DNA from: Hydractinia symbiolongicarpus
Lineage: Eukaryota > Cnidaria > Hydrozoa > Anthoathecata > Hydractiniidae
DNA: 64,000 nt
Reading direction: 5' to 3'
Assembly: GCF_029227915.1 (NCBI RefSeq)
Contig: NC_079880.1
Location: forward strand, 12,799,501-12,863,500
The notes beneath the pieces are model-generated. The model was not told where the DNA came from and searched no databases. It saw only the letters and a program-made list of their open reading frames with translations. This document shows positions 36,347-49,017 of this stretch, one piece after another (the first letter of the stretch is position 1; each line of letters opens with the position of its first letter). Both the position numbers and the translations under genes were made by a program.

Positions 36347-36731
36347 TTTTGAATTGACCTGTAAAGTGTATAGCAGAAAAGAACAGGTGTTGATCGTTTC
36401 AAAATTAATTCTAATAATTTTTATACAAATTTTTCATTAAGCAACCTGCTGGAATTGTATTAGGTTGTGTTTAGGAGCTGTGTTTGGCATAATTTATACT
36501 TAAATATGTTTAGTATATAATGCCTGAAACTTATTAAATCACTGTCATCCTTGTTATTGTGATTGATGTCATTGTTAAGATATATTTGATATATTTTAAC
36601 AAAGGGCATATAAAAGCCATGTATACTGATGGAGTTAATCTATAATGTGTTTAGTTTTCCTTTTACAATAAAAATAAATAATACCTTTCTGAGATTTTAG
36701 TGAAGCTGATTGCATTAATTTACCATTCAAA

Positions 36732-39700
36732 ATGGGTGTCAAACATTTATGGGACATCATAGATGAAGCAAAGTCTCGCGAAACTTTAGATTGTCTGCGT
36801 GGTAAAGTATTATGTGTGGACCTTAGTATCTGGATTGTTGAAGCTATCAAAACATTGCAATTCAAGAGTTCTATATTGAAGCCACACCTCCGCAATATGT
36901 TTTTCAGAATACTTTGTTTGCGAAGATTGGGTGTAAAATTGTTATTTGTTACCGAAGGAGATGCACCTGAATTGAAACAAGAAACCATGAAAAGGAGAAA
37001 TGAAATCCGTTATGGTGTTAAATCGACTACAAAGTCTAAAGTAGGTCGTTCTCGATTTCAGAGAACAATAAATGAGTGCTGTCGTTTATTGGATATACTG
37101 GGCATTCCTTATGTGCGAGCTGCTGGTGAAGCAGAAGCAATGTGTGCTGTATTGAATAAACATGGACTTGTAGATGGGTGTTTTACAAATGATGGTGATT
37201 TCTTTTTATATGGTGGACAAGTGGTTTATCGTGATTTGGGTATAGATCCAAAAGACCCCCATGTTTTAAAATACACTCTCAAAGCAATTAAATCTCGCAC
37301 ACGTTTAAGTCAAAACGACATGATTGGATTGGCTTTGATTAATGGTTGTGATTATACGAAAGGTATAGCTGGTGTTGGAAAAATAACTATTACAAAGTTT
37401 CTTGAAGAAAAGTCTTTCTCAGATGATTTAATTCAAAGGTATCATGTCAATGTTTAGAACGAATTTACAATGCTTGACCAAACTACACATTTCTTGGTAG
37501 CTTTGAATTATTTCCCCCCCTGAATTTTGTTATTAATTTAGGGTATTTCTAGTGATTGTCAGACCAAGGCCAAGTTTACATTTCACTTTCCAAAGGTCTT
37601 GTGTGTACATTAGCCTATAAATGCAAACATTATACTTGTTAAGAAGGTATTGGTTTACCATAAAAGTGGAATTATAGAGGTTAAGATTTGTGCAATATGG
37701 ATGTTGTATATGTTGTGAACAACAACAACAAAAAACGGGTAATTAATGGGGGGATGTGGAGGGCAAAAATGCATTCCTTCATTAATAACATAGGAACAGT
37801 TAACCCAATGACTCTGAAACTTTCTGCAGGTAAGTCAAAAAGAAATTTTGGACAATTTTTATTTTTATGCAATTGGTGCGTCAAGAAGTTATTGTTTATG
37901 GCTAAATAGTCCAACCAAGTTTTATGACTTATATTCCAACACATGATGAGTAAATAGAGTAGGCACTACACTTGCCCCTGGTACTGTATTCACACCCCCA
38001 TATCCACATAAATATAATTAATTAACTTATCATACCAGATGTTTTGAAAATAATAGCACCATAGTGCAGTTCTGTAAATTTTAAAAAAAATATTTTAGAT
38101 TTAGGAATTGGTATAGAAATGACTTCTTTCAAGAAGCTAAAGATGTTGGAAGAAATGAGCTTGTAATTGCAAGGTATAAAATAAGTATATTTTTGATTTC
38201 GTTTTTCAAGTATTTGATTGTAAAACTGTTTTATGAAGATAATGAATCCAAACATTTTTTTTAGAGAAATATGATTATTAATGTTTTCCATTTTCTTATA
38301 GAAAAGCTCTGAAAACAGAGAATTTCTTCAATCAAAAGGTATTTAAAAGTTTAACTTGTTTGATCATGTATATTTACATGTCTATCCATTATCAATTATA
38401 GCTTTAAACGAGATAGTAGATAGAAACGGAGTATCTTAATTTATTTTGTTTTACCGTTCGTGAATGTTCTATTGGCTTTGAAAAGTGACTTTTACTTGAT
38501 TGCCTTGTTTGTACAAAACAGGCCCTACGTAATACAAAAAGGTAAAATCGATATTGCATTATTATCGCGTGCTTAATGATGAACGAACTTTCAAATATAG
38601 ATGGCCGTGAATTAACGTAATAGATTTCGATAAAGAATTAGATATAAAGTCATCTCTTTCCAGCTGTGATCTGGGAGTACTGTAGGCCACTTGCAACTAA
38701 TCTGTTGTCAAAATTTATGCTATTTCAACAGTCTTTACAGAAATAGGTGATACAAACGATTAAATAAAAACGGGATACGCCATTTTAACGTCTTTGTAGA
38801 TTGATTTTTAGCATCTTTGTAGTTGATTATTGAGTTGCAAAATGCGTAGTGATTTTTAGCATCTTTGTAGTTGATTATTGAGTTGCAAAATGCGTAGTGA
38901 TTTTTAGCATCTTTGTAGTTGATTATTGAGTTGCAAAATGCGTAGTGATTTTTAGCATCTTTGTAGTTGATTATTGAGATGCAAATTGCGTAGTTTTTAC
39001 ATTTCAGTGAGCTTTTTGTTTTCCTACTTTTACATGTTGTGAATACCTTCATCGTGAAGTTAAAAACAGGTTTATGCCCTTCCTTTTTCTTTATTTCATT
39101 TTAATTTACTTTAATTTATTTTACTTTTACTTTAGTTAAAAGTGTAAGTGTAAACAAACCATTCTAACTTGTTGTTCCTAATCGCAATTTATACCTTCTA
39201 TTCTATTATTTAACAAACAACAAAAAGTGTTTTCTTGTGTGTGTAACACCCTATAGTACTTTGTGAGTATGTTTTAGATCATTGATGAATACTTAATAGA
39301 AAAAGACGCTTTGGACGGTGTCAAAAAGAAATTGAGATGGAAGTACCCTGATATAAAATCCCTTCAGGTACATATGATCTCAAAAGATTTGTTGTATTAA
39401 GGCCGTTTCACATTACAGCAATATATAGAAAAATATTGACAGCAATATATTTATGAATAATGATATCAATTGAAAATTATTGAATTCATTATATTGGAAA
39501 ATATTTCGAATTATTGCAAATTGTCTCTTTAAATGTCTCTTTAAATGTCCATTTAAATTTTGTTGTAATTCAAAATGTCTGAGGAACAGAGAAAAGCGGT
39601 TGCTGCGATTATTATTGCTACAACTTTACTTCCGACAAACTTTTCCAAACCTAAGGTTACGCGTAGAATTAGGGTGAAGGAGTGGATGAAAAAACGAAAA

Positions 39701-42700
39701 TCGATCGGTGTTTACGATAACTTAGTGCAAGAACTACGTTTGTATGACGAAGAGAGTTTCCGCAAATACCTGCGAATGAGCCCAGACATATATGAGGTGA
39801 ATATAATTTTTAACTTGATATTCATGTGAAATAATTCTGAGTTTGATCTAAAACAATCCTTTTGTTTAGCTTTTACTTGAGAAAGTCAGAAGTAAATTAA
39901 CGAAGAAGACAACGCATTTACGGAAACCTTTGGAGCCGGAGTTGAAGCTGACAATAACTTTGCGCTTTCTCGCTACTGGGGAGAATTTTACTAGCTTACA
40001 TCATCACTATTCTGTTGGTATTTCAACCATTGCCACATTTATTCCTCAGGTTTGTCAAGCATTATATGATACACTAAAAGATGATTTCCTCAAGTTCCCC
40101 GAAAACAAAGACGACTGGCTTGAAATTGCATCTGAATTCGAAACGATGTGGCAATTTCCAAATTGCATTGGGGGAATGGATGGAAATCATATTGCTCTGT
40201 ACCATCCTAAGCTTAGCGGTTCAACATACTACAACTACAAAGGTTTTTTCAGTTTAGTTTTACTAGGTATCATTGATGCGCGTTATCGATTTATTTTTGT
40301 CGATATCGGCTGCCAGGGACGTCTGAGCGATGGTGGAGTTTTCAGGCGGTGTGAATTTTTCAGAGGATTATCTACAAACAGCATAGATTTACCAGAAAGG
40401 AGAAAACTGCCAAACATATCTGGAATTGATGATTCCTTCCTTAACCCTGAGTGTGACCAGCCACTCTTGCCATACGTTCTAGTTGCTGATGATGCTTTTC
40501 CCTTAACTGAGTATTGCATGAAACCTTACGCACAGAAAGGACTTACTGAGTCAAAGCGCATATTCAACTATCGTTTATCACGTGCAAGAAGAACAAGTGA
40601 AAACGCTTTTGGAATACTTGTAAATCGGTTTCGCTGCCTCACTGCAAAATTAAATGTTTTGCCCGAATCTGCTGTAAAAGTAACGTTAGCTACTTGTGCG
40701 CTACATAATATGCTGTGTACTATGTCTATGCAAACGTATACAAACGCGGAGGGACCGGAAATCAAAGATAATATTTTTAACAACCTATCAAGTCTGTCCC
40801 CGATGGAAGGAACAAAATCAAGAAACTTTAGCACACGCGCAGAAAATATTCGAAATTCTTTCAGTGATTATTTTCAAGGCATAGGTCAGGTGCATTGGCA
40901 ATGGAATCAAGTATACGGACAATAGAACTTTATTCACCAAAACAACAAATACAAACAATGACGAATCTAAGGGTTCTAGAAAAGCTGTATTCTTCGTTTT
41001 GTTTGTAAAATAAGTGATTGGATTTCTATCTTCAATTCCTCCTTATCTTCGCTCTCGGGAATGGAAGACATAGACTTTGACACCATCATTCCAAACAGAT
41101 CGTCAGCTGACTTTTCAGAAGGCTGTGCGTTCGGCTTAGGAGTAGACAAAACATTCAAAGCTTTGTCCATAAGCGCAGATTGTTTGACGTACAGCAGATC
41201 TTGTTGACACGAACTTTGCCCCTTACTCCGGTTGTTGTTTTTCGATTTTGGGGTCACATAGAAAGATTCGTGAGACTCTAAATCGTCAATCTCCGATGAA
41301 GCCTCGTTTTGTCTCATGTTGGAATATGTGCGCTTGGAAGTCAAGTTATCGTTCAAAAATTCCATAAGTGCATACCAAGGCCAATTAGGCTTCTTCAAAT
41401 CAGCTCTCCCGCTTCCACTTTTCCTCTTCGATTCCTCATAATTCTGACGTAATGTCCCATAATAAGTCTTCATGCTGTGCATCTTCTTTTGTACTTCACT
41501 CTCGCTACAATTTAGCTCGGCTGCAATCGCTACAAGTGCCAGTTGTTTTTTGTTTTTGTCCATATATCCTGGGCAACTAACTTTGTATAGAACTTCGTGT
41601 TGTGACCACAAATTTATCAAATGTTCAGTTTCACCACTACTCCAAACTTTCTCATGTTTCAAGCCTTTTCTTCCTCGCTTCTGAGGTTTCGCAGAAGTTT
41701 CATCTTCTGGATTTTGAAATACGGGGCTGAGTGAAGGTTGAAGTTGCTGTGGCACGCTCGGACCGAATATTTGTGTGTTTTGGCTCAAGATTGACGAGGT
41801 TGGTTTTGGTGAGCTCTGAGTGAAGACATGTGCGGCATGTTGCTGTTGCGTCGTAGCTTGAGGAAATAGTATTTGATCATTCGTAGCAAAATCGTGTGGC
41901 TGACTTTCAAAATAATAAATGTTATTTTGCTCCATCTTTTATCTTCGATCGTATGTTTCATTTACTGTTTATTTCAGACAGACAAATTTCGAATACATTG
42001 CTGATTCGATTTTTCTATTGTTCGGAGAACAATTGAGTCTTCTCACAACAAAAGAATTTCCCTTGCAATATTTTTTAATTCAAACCGTGTTTGAATTAAA
42101 AAGTCTTGACAAGTATTGAAAGCGATTGCGTAATGTTTTTTCGAACGTGTCTCAAAAGTTGGTTTCACATTATGTCAATTAATTGAGGCAATATTTTTCA
42201 ATAGTTATCAATAATTTCCAATATATTGGATTCAATATATTTCTGTAATGTGAAACGGCCTTTAGTACCGTATATATTCTTCAGGTGAAGTCTCACTGGA
42301 ACGGATCGAATTCGTAAAAACATTCATTTCTTGAATCTGACTAGAAGTTTCGAACTAAAGTGGAAATATTTTCAACATCTCTTGCAGACAAAAACAGAAA
42401 ATTATAAAACCAAAAACAAAATATTAGAGTAGTTTTACTTTGTTCTGTTTTACACTTAAGTGATAAATCACGTTTACACGTATAAAGTAAGAGAAATATG
42501 TTATGTAATAGTTGATATATGTTTCAAAGTTTTTCCTTCTTTTTTGTTATGTACCCAGTTTGTTTTTTTTGCTTTCCTCTATTTTTGGATTAGAACCCAG
42601 CCTTTCTAATTTACGTCTGCACTCGGCAATTGTCAACGCGAGTGCCAACCGCCGGCTGGCTAATAACATCACGTTGATAATATTTTGCCGACGCGAATTT

Positions 42701-45700
42701 AAATAAGAAAGGGTGGAGCCAAGACGTTAGCATGTGCTCCGGAAATTGAAATACGATTCGCTTTGTTGTAGCAATTTTTATTGGACAATTTGGAATGGCC
42801 ATTTGAATATACCCTGCCCAAGGTAAGAAGATTTATTGATTTATTAATTTCATTGAATTACTTTGTAATGTTGTTTATTAAAAAAACACTTTCAAAATAT
42901 TATCTTGAGAAACCTAGTAAGGGGTTTCATTTTAACTGTTGTCATCTGTAGTTTTTGAATGATATAGGTCGAGATTCAATTCAATGTTGTCAATAGGAAT
43001 GTCGAAAATAACTTTGAATGTGTAATACTAATATGACTTTTTAATGTATTCTAAAAATTGTTCTCTTCAAAAATTGTAACGTAATTGCATGTTGTCAATG
43101 AGGAAAATATGTTTCTTCCAAAATAAAAAGTAATAAATCGATCTAATTACTAGTTATACATATGTTCCACACATGCAATCTTATTTTTATATTATTATAT
43201 TTTACTAGTCGTTAGCCCGTGGAAAATCCACGGGTTCGCCCGTCCTTTTTATACCGCATTGCGTGTTTCTTGCTATTGCGCAGCTAAGCTACCATTTTGC
43301 GTGACAGACAGACGGACGGACGGACAGACCTATACGGGCATTATAATATAGATTGTTATCTTTGTTTTATTTTTAGGCATTACAACTTGCAACAAGTACG
43401 TATTTAGAGAAACTTGCTGATTCAACTTTTTTTGATGTACCTATATCTCCTTCACAGTGAGTTTGTTTCGCATGTCCATGCGCTGTCAGCTTATTTTACC
43501 GCCAAAAAAATACTGAATAAATTTTTTTGTTTCTTTTTGGAAATAATAAAAGTAAAAAAGTAGCAATTCCATAATAATAAATTAATCATAAGCCAGGTTG
43601 TTTAAAAGTGTGTATAGTTTCCTGCACCTTGAACTTTTGAGTGGTCCGTTTATTACACACCATTCTTCGGAATGTGCAGGGATTAAGCTTATTGTTTCGT
43701 TTCGTAAATATTAAATTAAAATTTCCAGATTCGTAAAATAACTTTTCGCAAAAAAGTTATCGCGAAATATCTTGACATCGCGAAAATAAGTCTAAGAAAA
43801 TTAATCAATTGAGATAAATCACTAACAATGCCATAACCACAAAACTTGACAAATCTTAATTTGAATCTTGAAAAGTATTGCCGACTGTGTTGTTCTGGTC
43901 ATATTTTCCAAGGAAAAGTGATCGATCGGTAGATGGTTGTTGGGTAGACAAGCGCTAGTACCACTAAACCTATCGGTTAAAAAAGTCAGCAAAGTTTGGA
44001 TTTACGAGCTTTTTCTTTTAATAAAAAATTCAACCAAAAAACAATGAAAACTTGAAGTAAAAAAATAGCCAAAAGGGTAAAGTTTGTTAAAAAAGAAAAA
44101 CACCTAAAAAATTGTAATCGGTAAAAAAAATCGGCGAAAATATTTTGTTGGATAAAAAAATGGCAAAAATTGTTGGTCAGAAAAAAATATTAGGCGGTTT
44201 GCAAAAGTTTAGTCTATTTTTACTGACCTTTTTTCACTGATAAGGTATGTGAGACAGTAAAATTTCTTTTAGTGTGATGAAGACAAGATGTCAACAAGGT
44301 GTTTCTCTTGTTGAAATCGAATGGAAGATGGATGTAAACGAAAATCTGACGTACAGCAAAAAGTGGGAGAATTGTCCAGAATCCTTTGTTACCTTGGAAA
44401 ATCAACAGGTGAATAGTGTGTGCTTGTTTTTTTGTTGTTGTTTTTGTTGGCTTGTTTGCTCGTTCGTTCGTTCGCTCATTTGTTCGTTTGTTCGTTCGCT
44501 CGCGCATTCCTTCCTTTATTTGTTTGCTTGTTCGCTCATTTGTTCGTTTGTTCCTTCGCTCATTTTTTCCTTTATTTGTTTGCTCGTTCGTTCGTTTGTT
44601 TGTTTGCTTGCTCGTTCGTTCGCTCATTCGTCATGCGTTCCGTTATTTGTTCACTCGTTTGTTTGTTCGTTCTTTTGTTACATACAGCCACTATAATTCA
44701 TTTTTTCCCTAACATTTTGTTTTTCTGCACAGGTAGTGGTGAAAATGTTACCTGGTATGGTGGAAGATTACGTTGAAAAGAAAAAGGAAAAAGGTCGGTA
44801 CATTTTTTTATTAATTTTTTTTTTTATGCTTTCTTAATGCAATGAAATATTTTTTGTATCCATAGTACGATTTTTTGTGCTTGTTTTAAAGGTACAAAAA
44901 AGACGAGGAAAGACAAAACTGGTAAACCCACTAAGAATTCAGACAAACGAGACCAGGAAATATTATCTGAAGAAGCGAGACGTTCGGACGATGTAGATGA
45001 ACTGTGTGATCGATTGAAAACCCTAGCACCACACGAAGTCTGTAAAGACGTTTCACTTGAATGCAGTTGTAGTGACGATTCTGAGAGTGATGTGGTCTTG
45101 CCGTTAAGTGAAAGACTTTCTAAGAAAGCTGTTTCAGACGTAACGAGCAAAACGATAAAGAAACGTGAACCGAAAAAAATTCAAGCAGGTGGATACGTCA
45201 GAAACTTACGAGAGGGTGTTACTGAAAATATTTGTGAAAATAAGGTAAACATAGAAAGTCTTGGAAGAGATGAAATTGGTTTAAAGCAAAGCTTAAAACC
45301 TCGAAAAGAAGATAAAGACGTTTTTAATAAAGAATTAACCACGAGAGAGTGCGTCACAAAATGTATAATACAACCCGCTGAGGAGAACAGTCCGAGCCAA
45401 GTTAAAAAACATACCAATGAACACAATTCAATCATTGCGAATTTGGCAGCACTTCATATCAAGGAAACGCCGACAAAAGTAAATAAAAACGGAACGCTAC
45501 TTAAAATGCTGTCGACTCCTTTATGCTTTGACGTGGACACACCTCCCGTCGAAAGTACGCCGTGCGCAAACTTATTACAATCTAGCGTAAGTGTGAAAAA
45601 GAAAATCTTGTCTGCGTTTAAAGATATTACGAACTTCTCAGAGCTTGGTGATTCGATTTTATGTGATTCACTCGAACTGTGCGTGAATGACGAAACATCG

Positions 45701-45850
45701 AGTATTGAAACGTTTAAACAGAACCAGCCAATAGAGAGTGGTTTGGTACATGAAAGTTTTGTTTGTGGCGAAGTCGATGACTCGCCTGAAAATAGTCCAA
45801 TGTGTTTAGCTGATAGGTTGAAGTTGAAGCAAGCTTTTGTACGCAGCTAG
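36732..45850 (+). CDS. GEN1: GEN1 Holliday-junction resolvase, 9 exons
   Basis: Exons 36732-37438, 38099-38173, 38302-38338, 39278-39367, 42772-42822, 43377-43456, 44273-44408, 44733-44793 and 44892-45850 join in frame to 731 residues. The N-terminus MGVKHLWDII and XPG-N/XPG-I domains (about 1-95 and 115-210) place it in the Rad2/XPG family. All expected metal-binding acids are visible: D30, E75, E133, E135 (in AAGEAEAMC), D154 and D156 (in TNDGDFFLYG) and D206 (in NGCDYTKG). A helix-hairpin-helix-like GIAGVGKITITKFL follows, then WPFEYTLPK and a region (exon 7, VSLVEIEWKMD) like the GEN1 chromodomain. The last exon encodes a long polar tail, usual for GEN1. GEN1 resolves Holliday junctions by paired nicking. 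A complete Harbinger transposon sits in intron 4, and a microsatellite in intron 7. Confidence 0.93.
38803..38996. repeat. 48-base tandem repeat (4 units) in GEN1 intron 3
   Basis: The word GATTTTTAGCATCTTTGTAG recurs at 38803, 38851, 38899 and 38947, giving an exact 48-base period. Because 48 is a multiple of three, an apparent minus-strand ORF with a 16-residue repeat runs through it. This is a repeat artefact. Confidence 0.92.
39575..40925 (+). CDS. Harbinger (HARBI1-like) DDE transposase
   Basis: Two exons, 39575-39796 and 39870-40925, join in phase 0 to 425 residues. The N-terminal 74 residues are basic and precede a helix-turn-helix-like region (LRFLATGENFTSLHHHYSVG). The DDE_Tnp_4 nuclease core follows: first Asp in NCIGGMDGNHIAL, second Asp in VLVADDAFPLT, and Glu in RRTSENAFGILVNRFR. 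All three catalytic acids are in place. The transposase cuts and pastes the element at TWA targets, in cooperation with its partner DNA-binding protein. A 73-base intron and a short first exon are usual for the family. I see no frame damage. Confidence 0.92.
40976..41935 (-). CDS. MADF/Myb-like DNA-binding protein of the Harbinger element
   Basis: A single 319-residue frame begins MEQNNIYYFESQPHDF. Residues about 88-200 form a MADF-type (Myb/SANT-related) domain with KVWSSGETEHLINLWSQHEV, the CPGYMDKNKK phrase, IAAELNCSESEVQKKMHSMK and a NWPWYALMEFL end. Flanking regions are low-complexity and Gln/Ser-rich. In Harbinger elements the Myb-like partner recruits the transposase to the nucleus and to the transposon ends. 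It is convergent with the transposase, inside the same inverted repeats, so it is element-encoded and not a host gene. Confidence 0.88.
   Translation of the reverse strand: MEQNNIYYFESQPHDFATNDQILFPQATTQQQHAAHVFTQSSPKPTSSILSQNTQIFGPSVPQQLQPSLSPVFQNPEDETSAKPQKRGRKGLKHEKVWSSGETEHLINLWSQHEVLYKVSCPGYMDKNKKQLALVAIAAELNCSESEVQKKMHSMKTYYGTLRQNYEESKRKSGSGRADLKKPNWPWYALMEFLNDNLTSKRTYSNMRQNEASSEIDDLESHESFYVTPKSKNNNRSKGQSSCQQDLLYVKQSALMDKALNVLSTPKPNAQPSEKSADDLFGMMVSKSMSSIPESEDKEELKIEIQSLILQTKRRIQLF
43204..43353 (+). repeat. Best-preserved copy of the ACTAGT / CCCGTGGA hairpin repeat
   Basis: It starts ACTAGTCGTTAG, then the palindrome CCCGTGGAAAATCCACGGG, then TTCGCCCGTCC, ATACCGCATTGCGTG, GCGTGACAGACAGACGGACG and ends near ATTATAATATAGAT. 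Other copies lie at about 9773-9870, 21311-21553 (two), 53698-53770, 56287-56382 and 61381-61476, in both orientations. It is a short interspersed repeat with no coding capacity, in GEN1 intron 5. Its class is unknown to me. Confidence 0.7.
44455..44685. repeat. GTTC/GCTC/TTTG tetranucleotide microsatellite in GEN1 intron 7
   Basis: About 230 bases of interrupted (GTTC)n, (GCTC)n and (GTTT)n words. The open frames on both strands here (such as repeated arginine-serine-phenylalanine or Asn-Lys-Arg-Thr runs) are by-products of the repeat. Confidence 0.92.
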
Positions 45851-48800
45851 GTTACCATTGATTACGATATTGAAAAGCTTAACTCGGTTCAATTCACATT
45901 TTTGAATTCACAACAAGTGGAGCCATCAGCGATTTTAGTGATTTTATCACTATCAGCGATTTTAGTGATTTTAGTGATAAAATCAGTGAAGTCTAGGCAA
46001 AATTTAAGTATCTCTCATACACTTCCTTGGTTTGATTTCAGGAATTAAAACTATTTATGTTTTTATATGCTCATATTTTAGGAATAAATCAGAACAGAAC
46101 TCTAAGCCTGACTGTTTTTTTCGTATATCCTGTCCTGATTTTGATTTTCACTATCTTATAAACAAAATGCAATTGATCTGTGTAAGGAAAACCATGAAAG
46201 ATTAACACTTAGCAATGGACAAGCTGTTTTCGTAAAAATCAAAATGCGATAACTTAATTTAAACCAGGTTATTAACTTCCAGGATTGTCACTGAGCCTGG
46301 AAAAACTTGAATAGTCTTTTGTTAAAAAGTGCTCGGTAAAGCCAGGCATCTTGCATGAACTGACAAATAGGACGTGAAAAAATAAATCGGCAAGGGATTT
46401 TCCTTCAGTATATTATTACCATAGAGATAATCATTACATAAGCCACTATTTAGATCTTTGTAGAACACGGACTGAGATTTAAAGCAGATTTTCACGAAGC
46501 GAATTGTGAATGGCGAATTCCGTGAGGGAGATTAGCTTCATAATATATTTTTAATTTCCACGAGAAACAAAAAAAAAATATGTGGCGAATTCGCAGAATC
46601 AAGTATCTCTTCGAAACAGGACCTTGAATATAAATCGACAAATTGTGCCTGCTTAATGATTACTGTTAAATATCAAATTTTGAAGTAGTGTCACTGTAAA
46701 TTAAAGTTGTGGATATGTGGATATGCATGTATAAAATAATTCACGTGTAAACATTAAACCAAAACACCGTGGCATCCCTACGCAGCAAAAAAGTGTGATT
46801 ATTTCAAGCAATAAAATTCTTGTTTTAAGCAAAGTATTGCTGAAAACAAATAAATGTTGTCTTGTCCATATAGCAAGCCAAATTGTATTACCAAGAATTT
46901 TCTTTCATTGAAACGAGCAAATTTAGTATTAAAACTAGCAAAAAACGTGTTCCTAGTAATTTTTCTCTTGGTTAGAATAATGCAAGTACTTATTTTCTTA
47001 GATAAAATAAATGTGAGTATTTCTTTACTAGCCTAGAGAGTTCCTTTTAAAACTAAAAAAAAGTTGACATATGAAAGAAAAAAAAGAAAAATTCAATTGA
47101 AATTTATTCTACATATATAACATTAATTTATACGCTTTAAGCAAATTAAGGACTACGATAACACTCTTTGTCAAAAATGCAATTCGACTAACGTGCAGTA
47201 CATACAAATAGGCCGCCATTTTATAGTCATCTTTGTAGCTAAGAAAGAAACATTGACTTAAATTAATACTAGTACGAAGTTAATGTTCACTTAATTAGGG
47301 CGCTAAACTCAAAACTGCATTACACGTTTTTTTATAAGAAACCACTTTATAAGAAACAGACTAGTCGCCTTCCAAAAAATTCAGAAACATTTGCTTGTTG
47401 CAAAAAATTTTAGCTAAGAAGCCTTTTTCACACATGCTTCCCATTAATCAATGGAATTTTAATGGTATTCAGGTATGGTATATATAACAAGAAATTAGAG
47501 AATATCGACTTCAATGGAACGCACACCATTTTTGATGACGAATAACAGGCGAAAAAGGCATTATTTCATCTTTTCTTTATTTGACCGTTCAACTTTTTCC
47601 CGTAAAATTTAAGAAACTTTCACCAGTTGGCCGGTTGCTTGGTTTCTTTAAACAAAAAAAGTGTAATTTTAATTTCCCGTAATAAGGTAGAAGTCACTTT
47701 AATTTTGAATCTATAGGATGTTTCAATCCATATTTAGCGACGCCATAATAAATAATTGTTTCCAATTCAACAACTAATCCCCCAACCGATTCGTTAAAAA
47801 ACGAATTTATCTCCTTACCCTCATCTTTACCAAGTACTCGATCTACTTCTTCAACAATGTAAAATGTGTTGATAAATTGGTAAGAAATCATTTACCTCGA
47901 TGAAAGAGAATGTCGGAATTTTTGCAAGAATTTAGTTTTGTAATTTTTGAAAAATTAAATTTTGTTCGAAAATATCTTCCTTTATGCTGATTTGAAAAAT
48001 TTAAAAATTCAGATTTATTGAAAAATTCAGATTTTACCCGCATCCCCGCCCCAGGTATGGTAACACAGGTACCAGTCGGAGAAGAGGAAAAGCCACTAGA
48101 ATAAAATCTCGAAGCGCATTAAAACTTTCCATTACTTATTAAATTTTCAAAACAATATGCTATTTTGTAGCACACCTTAACCGTACTGGCTATCACGCTA
48201 AAATATATTTAACCGTATTGGCTACCACACTAAAATATATATAACCGTATTGGCTACCACACTAAAGTATATTCAACCGTATTGACTACCACTCTAAGAA
48301 AGATATTTAGCGCATGTAAGTAATGGATTGAGGGATAAAAAAATCCGGAGTTTTCTCGGGGTTTTTATTTTATGAAGAACTTTACATATTATTACATTTT
48401 GTGCAACCACAAAACACAAATTTATTTATTTATTAATAATATTTTTTTTTTGTTTTTTTGTCTTTTTTTAATTAAATTTTAAAATAACTGAAAAAGTAAA
48501 AAATCGGCACATCATTTCACATTACTTCTAATTACATTTTGTCTGTCAAATTAAAATTGGACAACCTCACATCAACTATTCCACCGATCATCCCTGATCT
48601 CTTTATTGTAAAAAGCATGACCACTCCTTGTAAGAAACAGTTCATTTAATATAAACCGAAGTACATAAGTCAATTTTTAATATGTCTGTGGACTCTTTAA
48701 GACTGTAAAAGCTCTCGTTGATTATCCACCAATTATTTCCAGATAAAACAAATCTCCGGTAGCTTAGGACCTTGAACCAACCAACATTTACCTCCAGTCA

Positions 48801-49017
48801 TCATATAAAGAAGACTTCCGTGATTCGTCAATCGATATCTATACAATTCACACATATTATTAAATAAGCAATGATTCGTATGCTGATCTGAACGTCCATC
48901 ATCATTTGCAGTTGTATTAGCTTTAAATGGTTACATTTTAAAAAAATTTGACTTTAAAAAAGCGGAATACACATTAATTTTTACAGTATATTTTGGTTAT
49001 GTGTTTACAGCAAATGT
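45851..49017. other. Intergenic region between GEN1 and the fibrinogen-related gene
   Basis: A 14-base inverted repeat (TGATTTTATCACTA at 45939-45952 and its inverse at 45972-45985) follows the GEN1 stop. A minus-strand frame at 47694-47891 (65 codons, including SVGGLVVELETIIYYG and ending in a stop) looks more protein-like than background and could be the terminal exon or a fragment of a gene, but no family was recognised and no upstream exon was found. A 32-base tandem repeat lies at 48179-48306. The rest shows only AT-rich sequence. Confidence 0.4.
48179..48306. repeat. 32-base tandem repeat, 4 units
   Basis: AACCGTA recurs at 48179, 48211, 48243 and 48275. The unit contains the phrase TTGGCTACCACACTAAAATAT with small changes. 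Confidence 0.9.

Larger units (their letters stand above)
39400..42261. mobile_element. Apparently intact PIF/Harbinger DNA transposon in GEN1 intron 4
   Basis: The terminal inverted repeats are AGGCCGTTTCACATTACAG (left) and its exact reverse complement (right). They are flanked by TTA target duplications at 39397-39399 and 42262-42264, the signature of the PIF/Harbinger superfamily. The 2862-base element carries both expected genes: a DDE transposase (plus strand) and a MADF/Myb-like DNA-binding protein (minus strand), arranged tail to tail with about 50 bases between their stop codons. Both frames are open, so the element may be autonomous and recently active. Confidence 0.93.

Noticed and set aside
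38735-39052. Minus-strand frame with a 16-residue repeat (NYKDAKNHYAFCNSII)
   Set aside because: It results from a 48-base tandem repeat, a multiple of three, within a GEN1 intron. There is no start context or family.
44220-44776. Overlapping long frames on both strands in GEN1 intron 7 with Arg/Ser/Phe or Asn/Lys/Arg/Thr runs
   Set aside because: They are translations of the GTTC/GCTC microsatellite. Only 44273-44408 within this stretch is a GEN1 exon.
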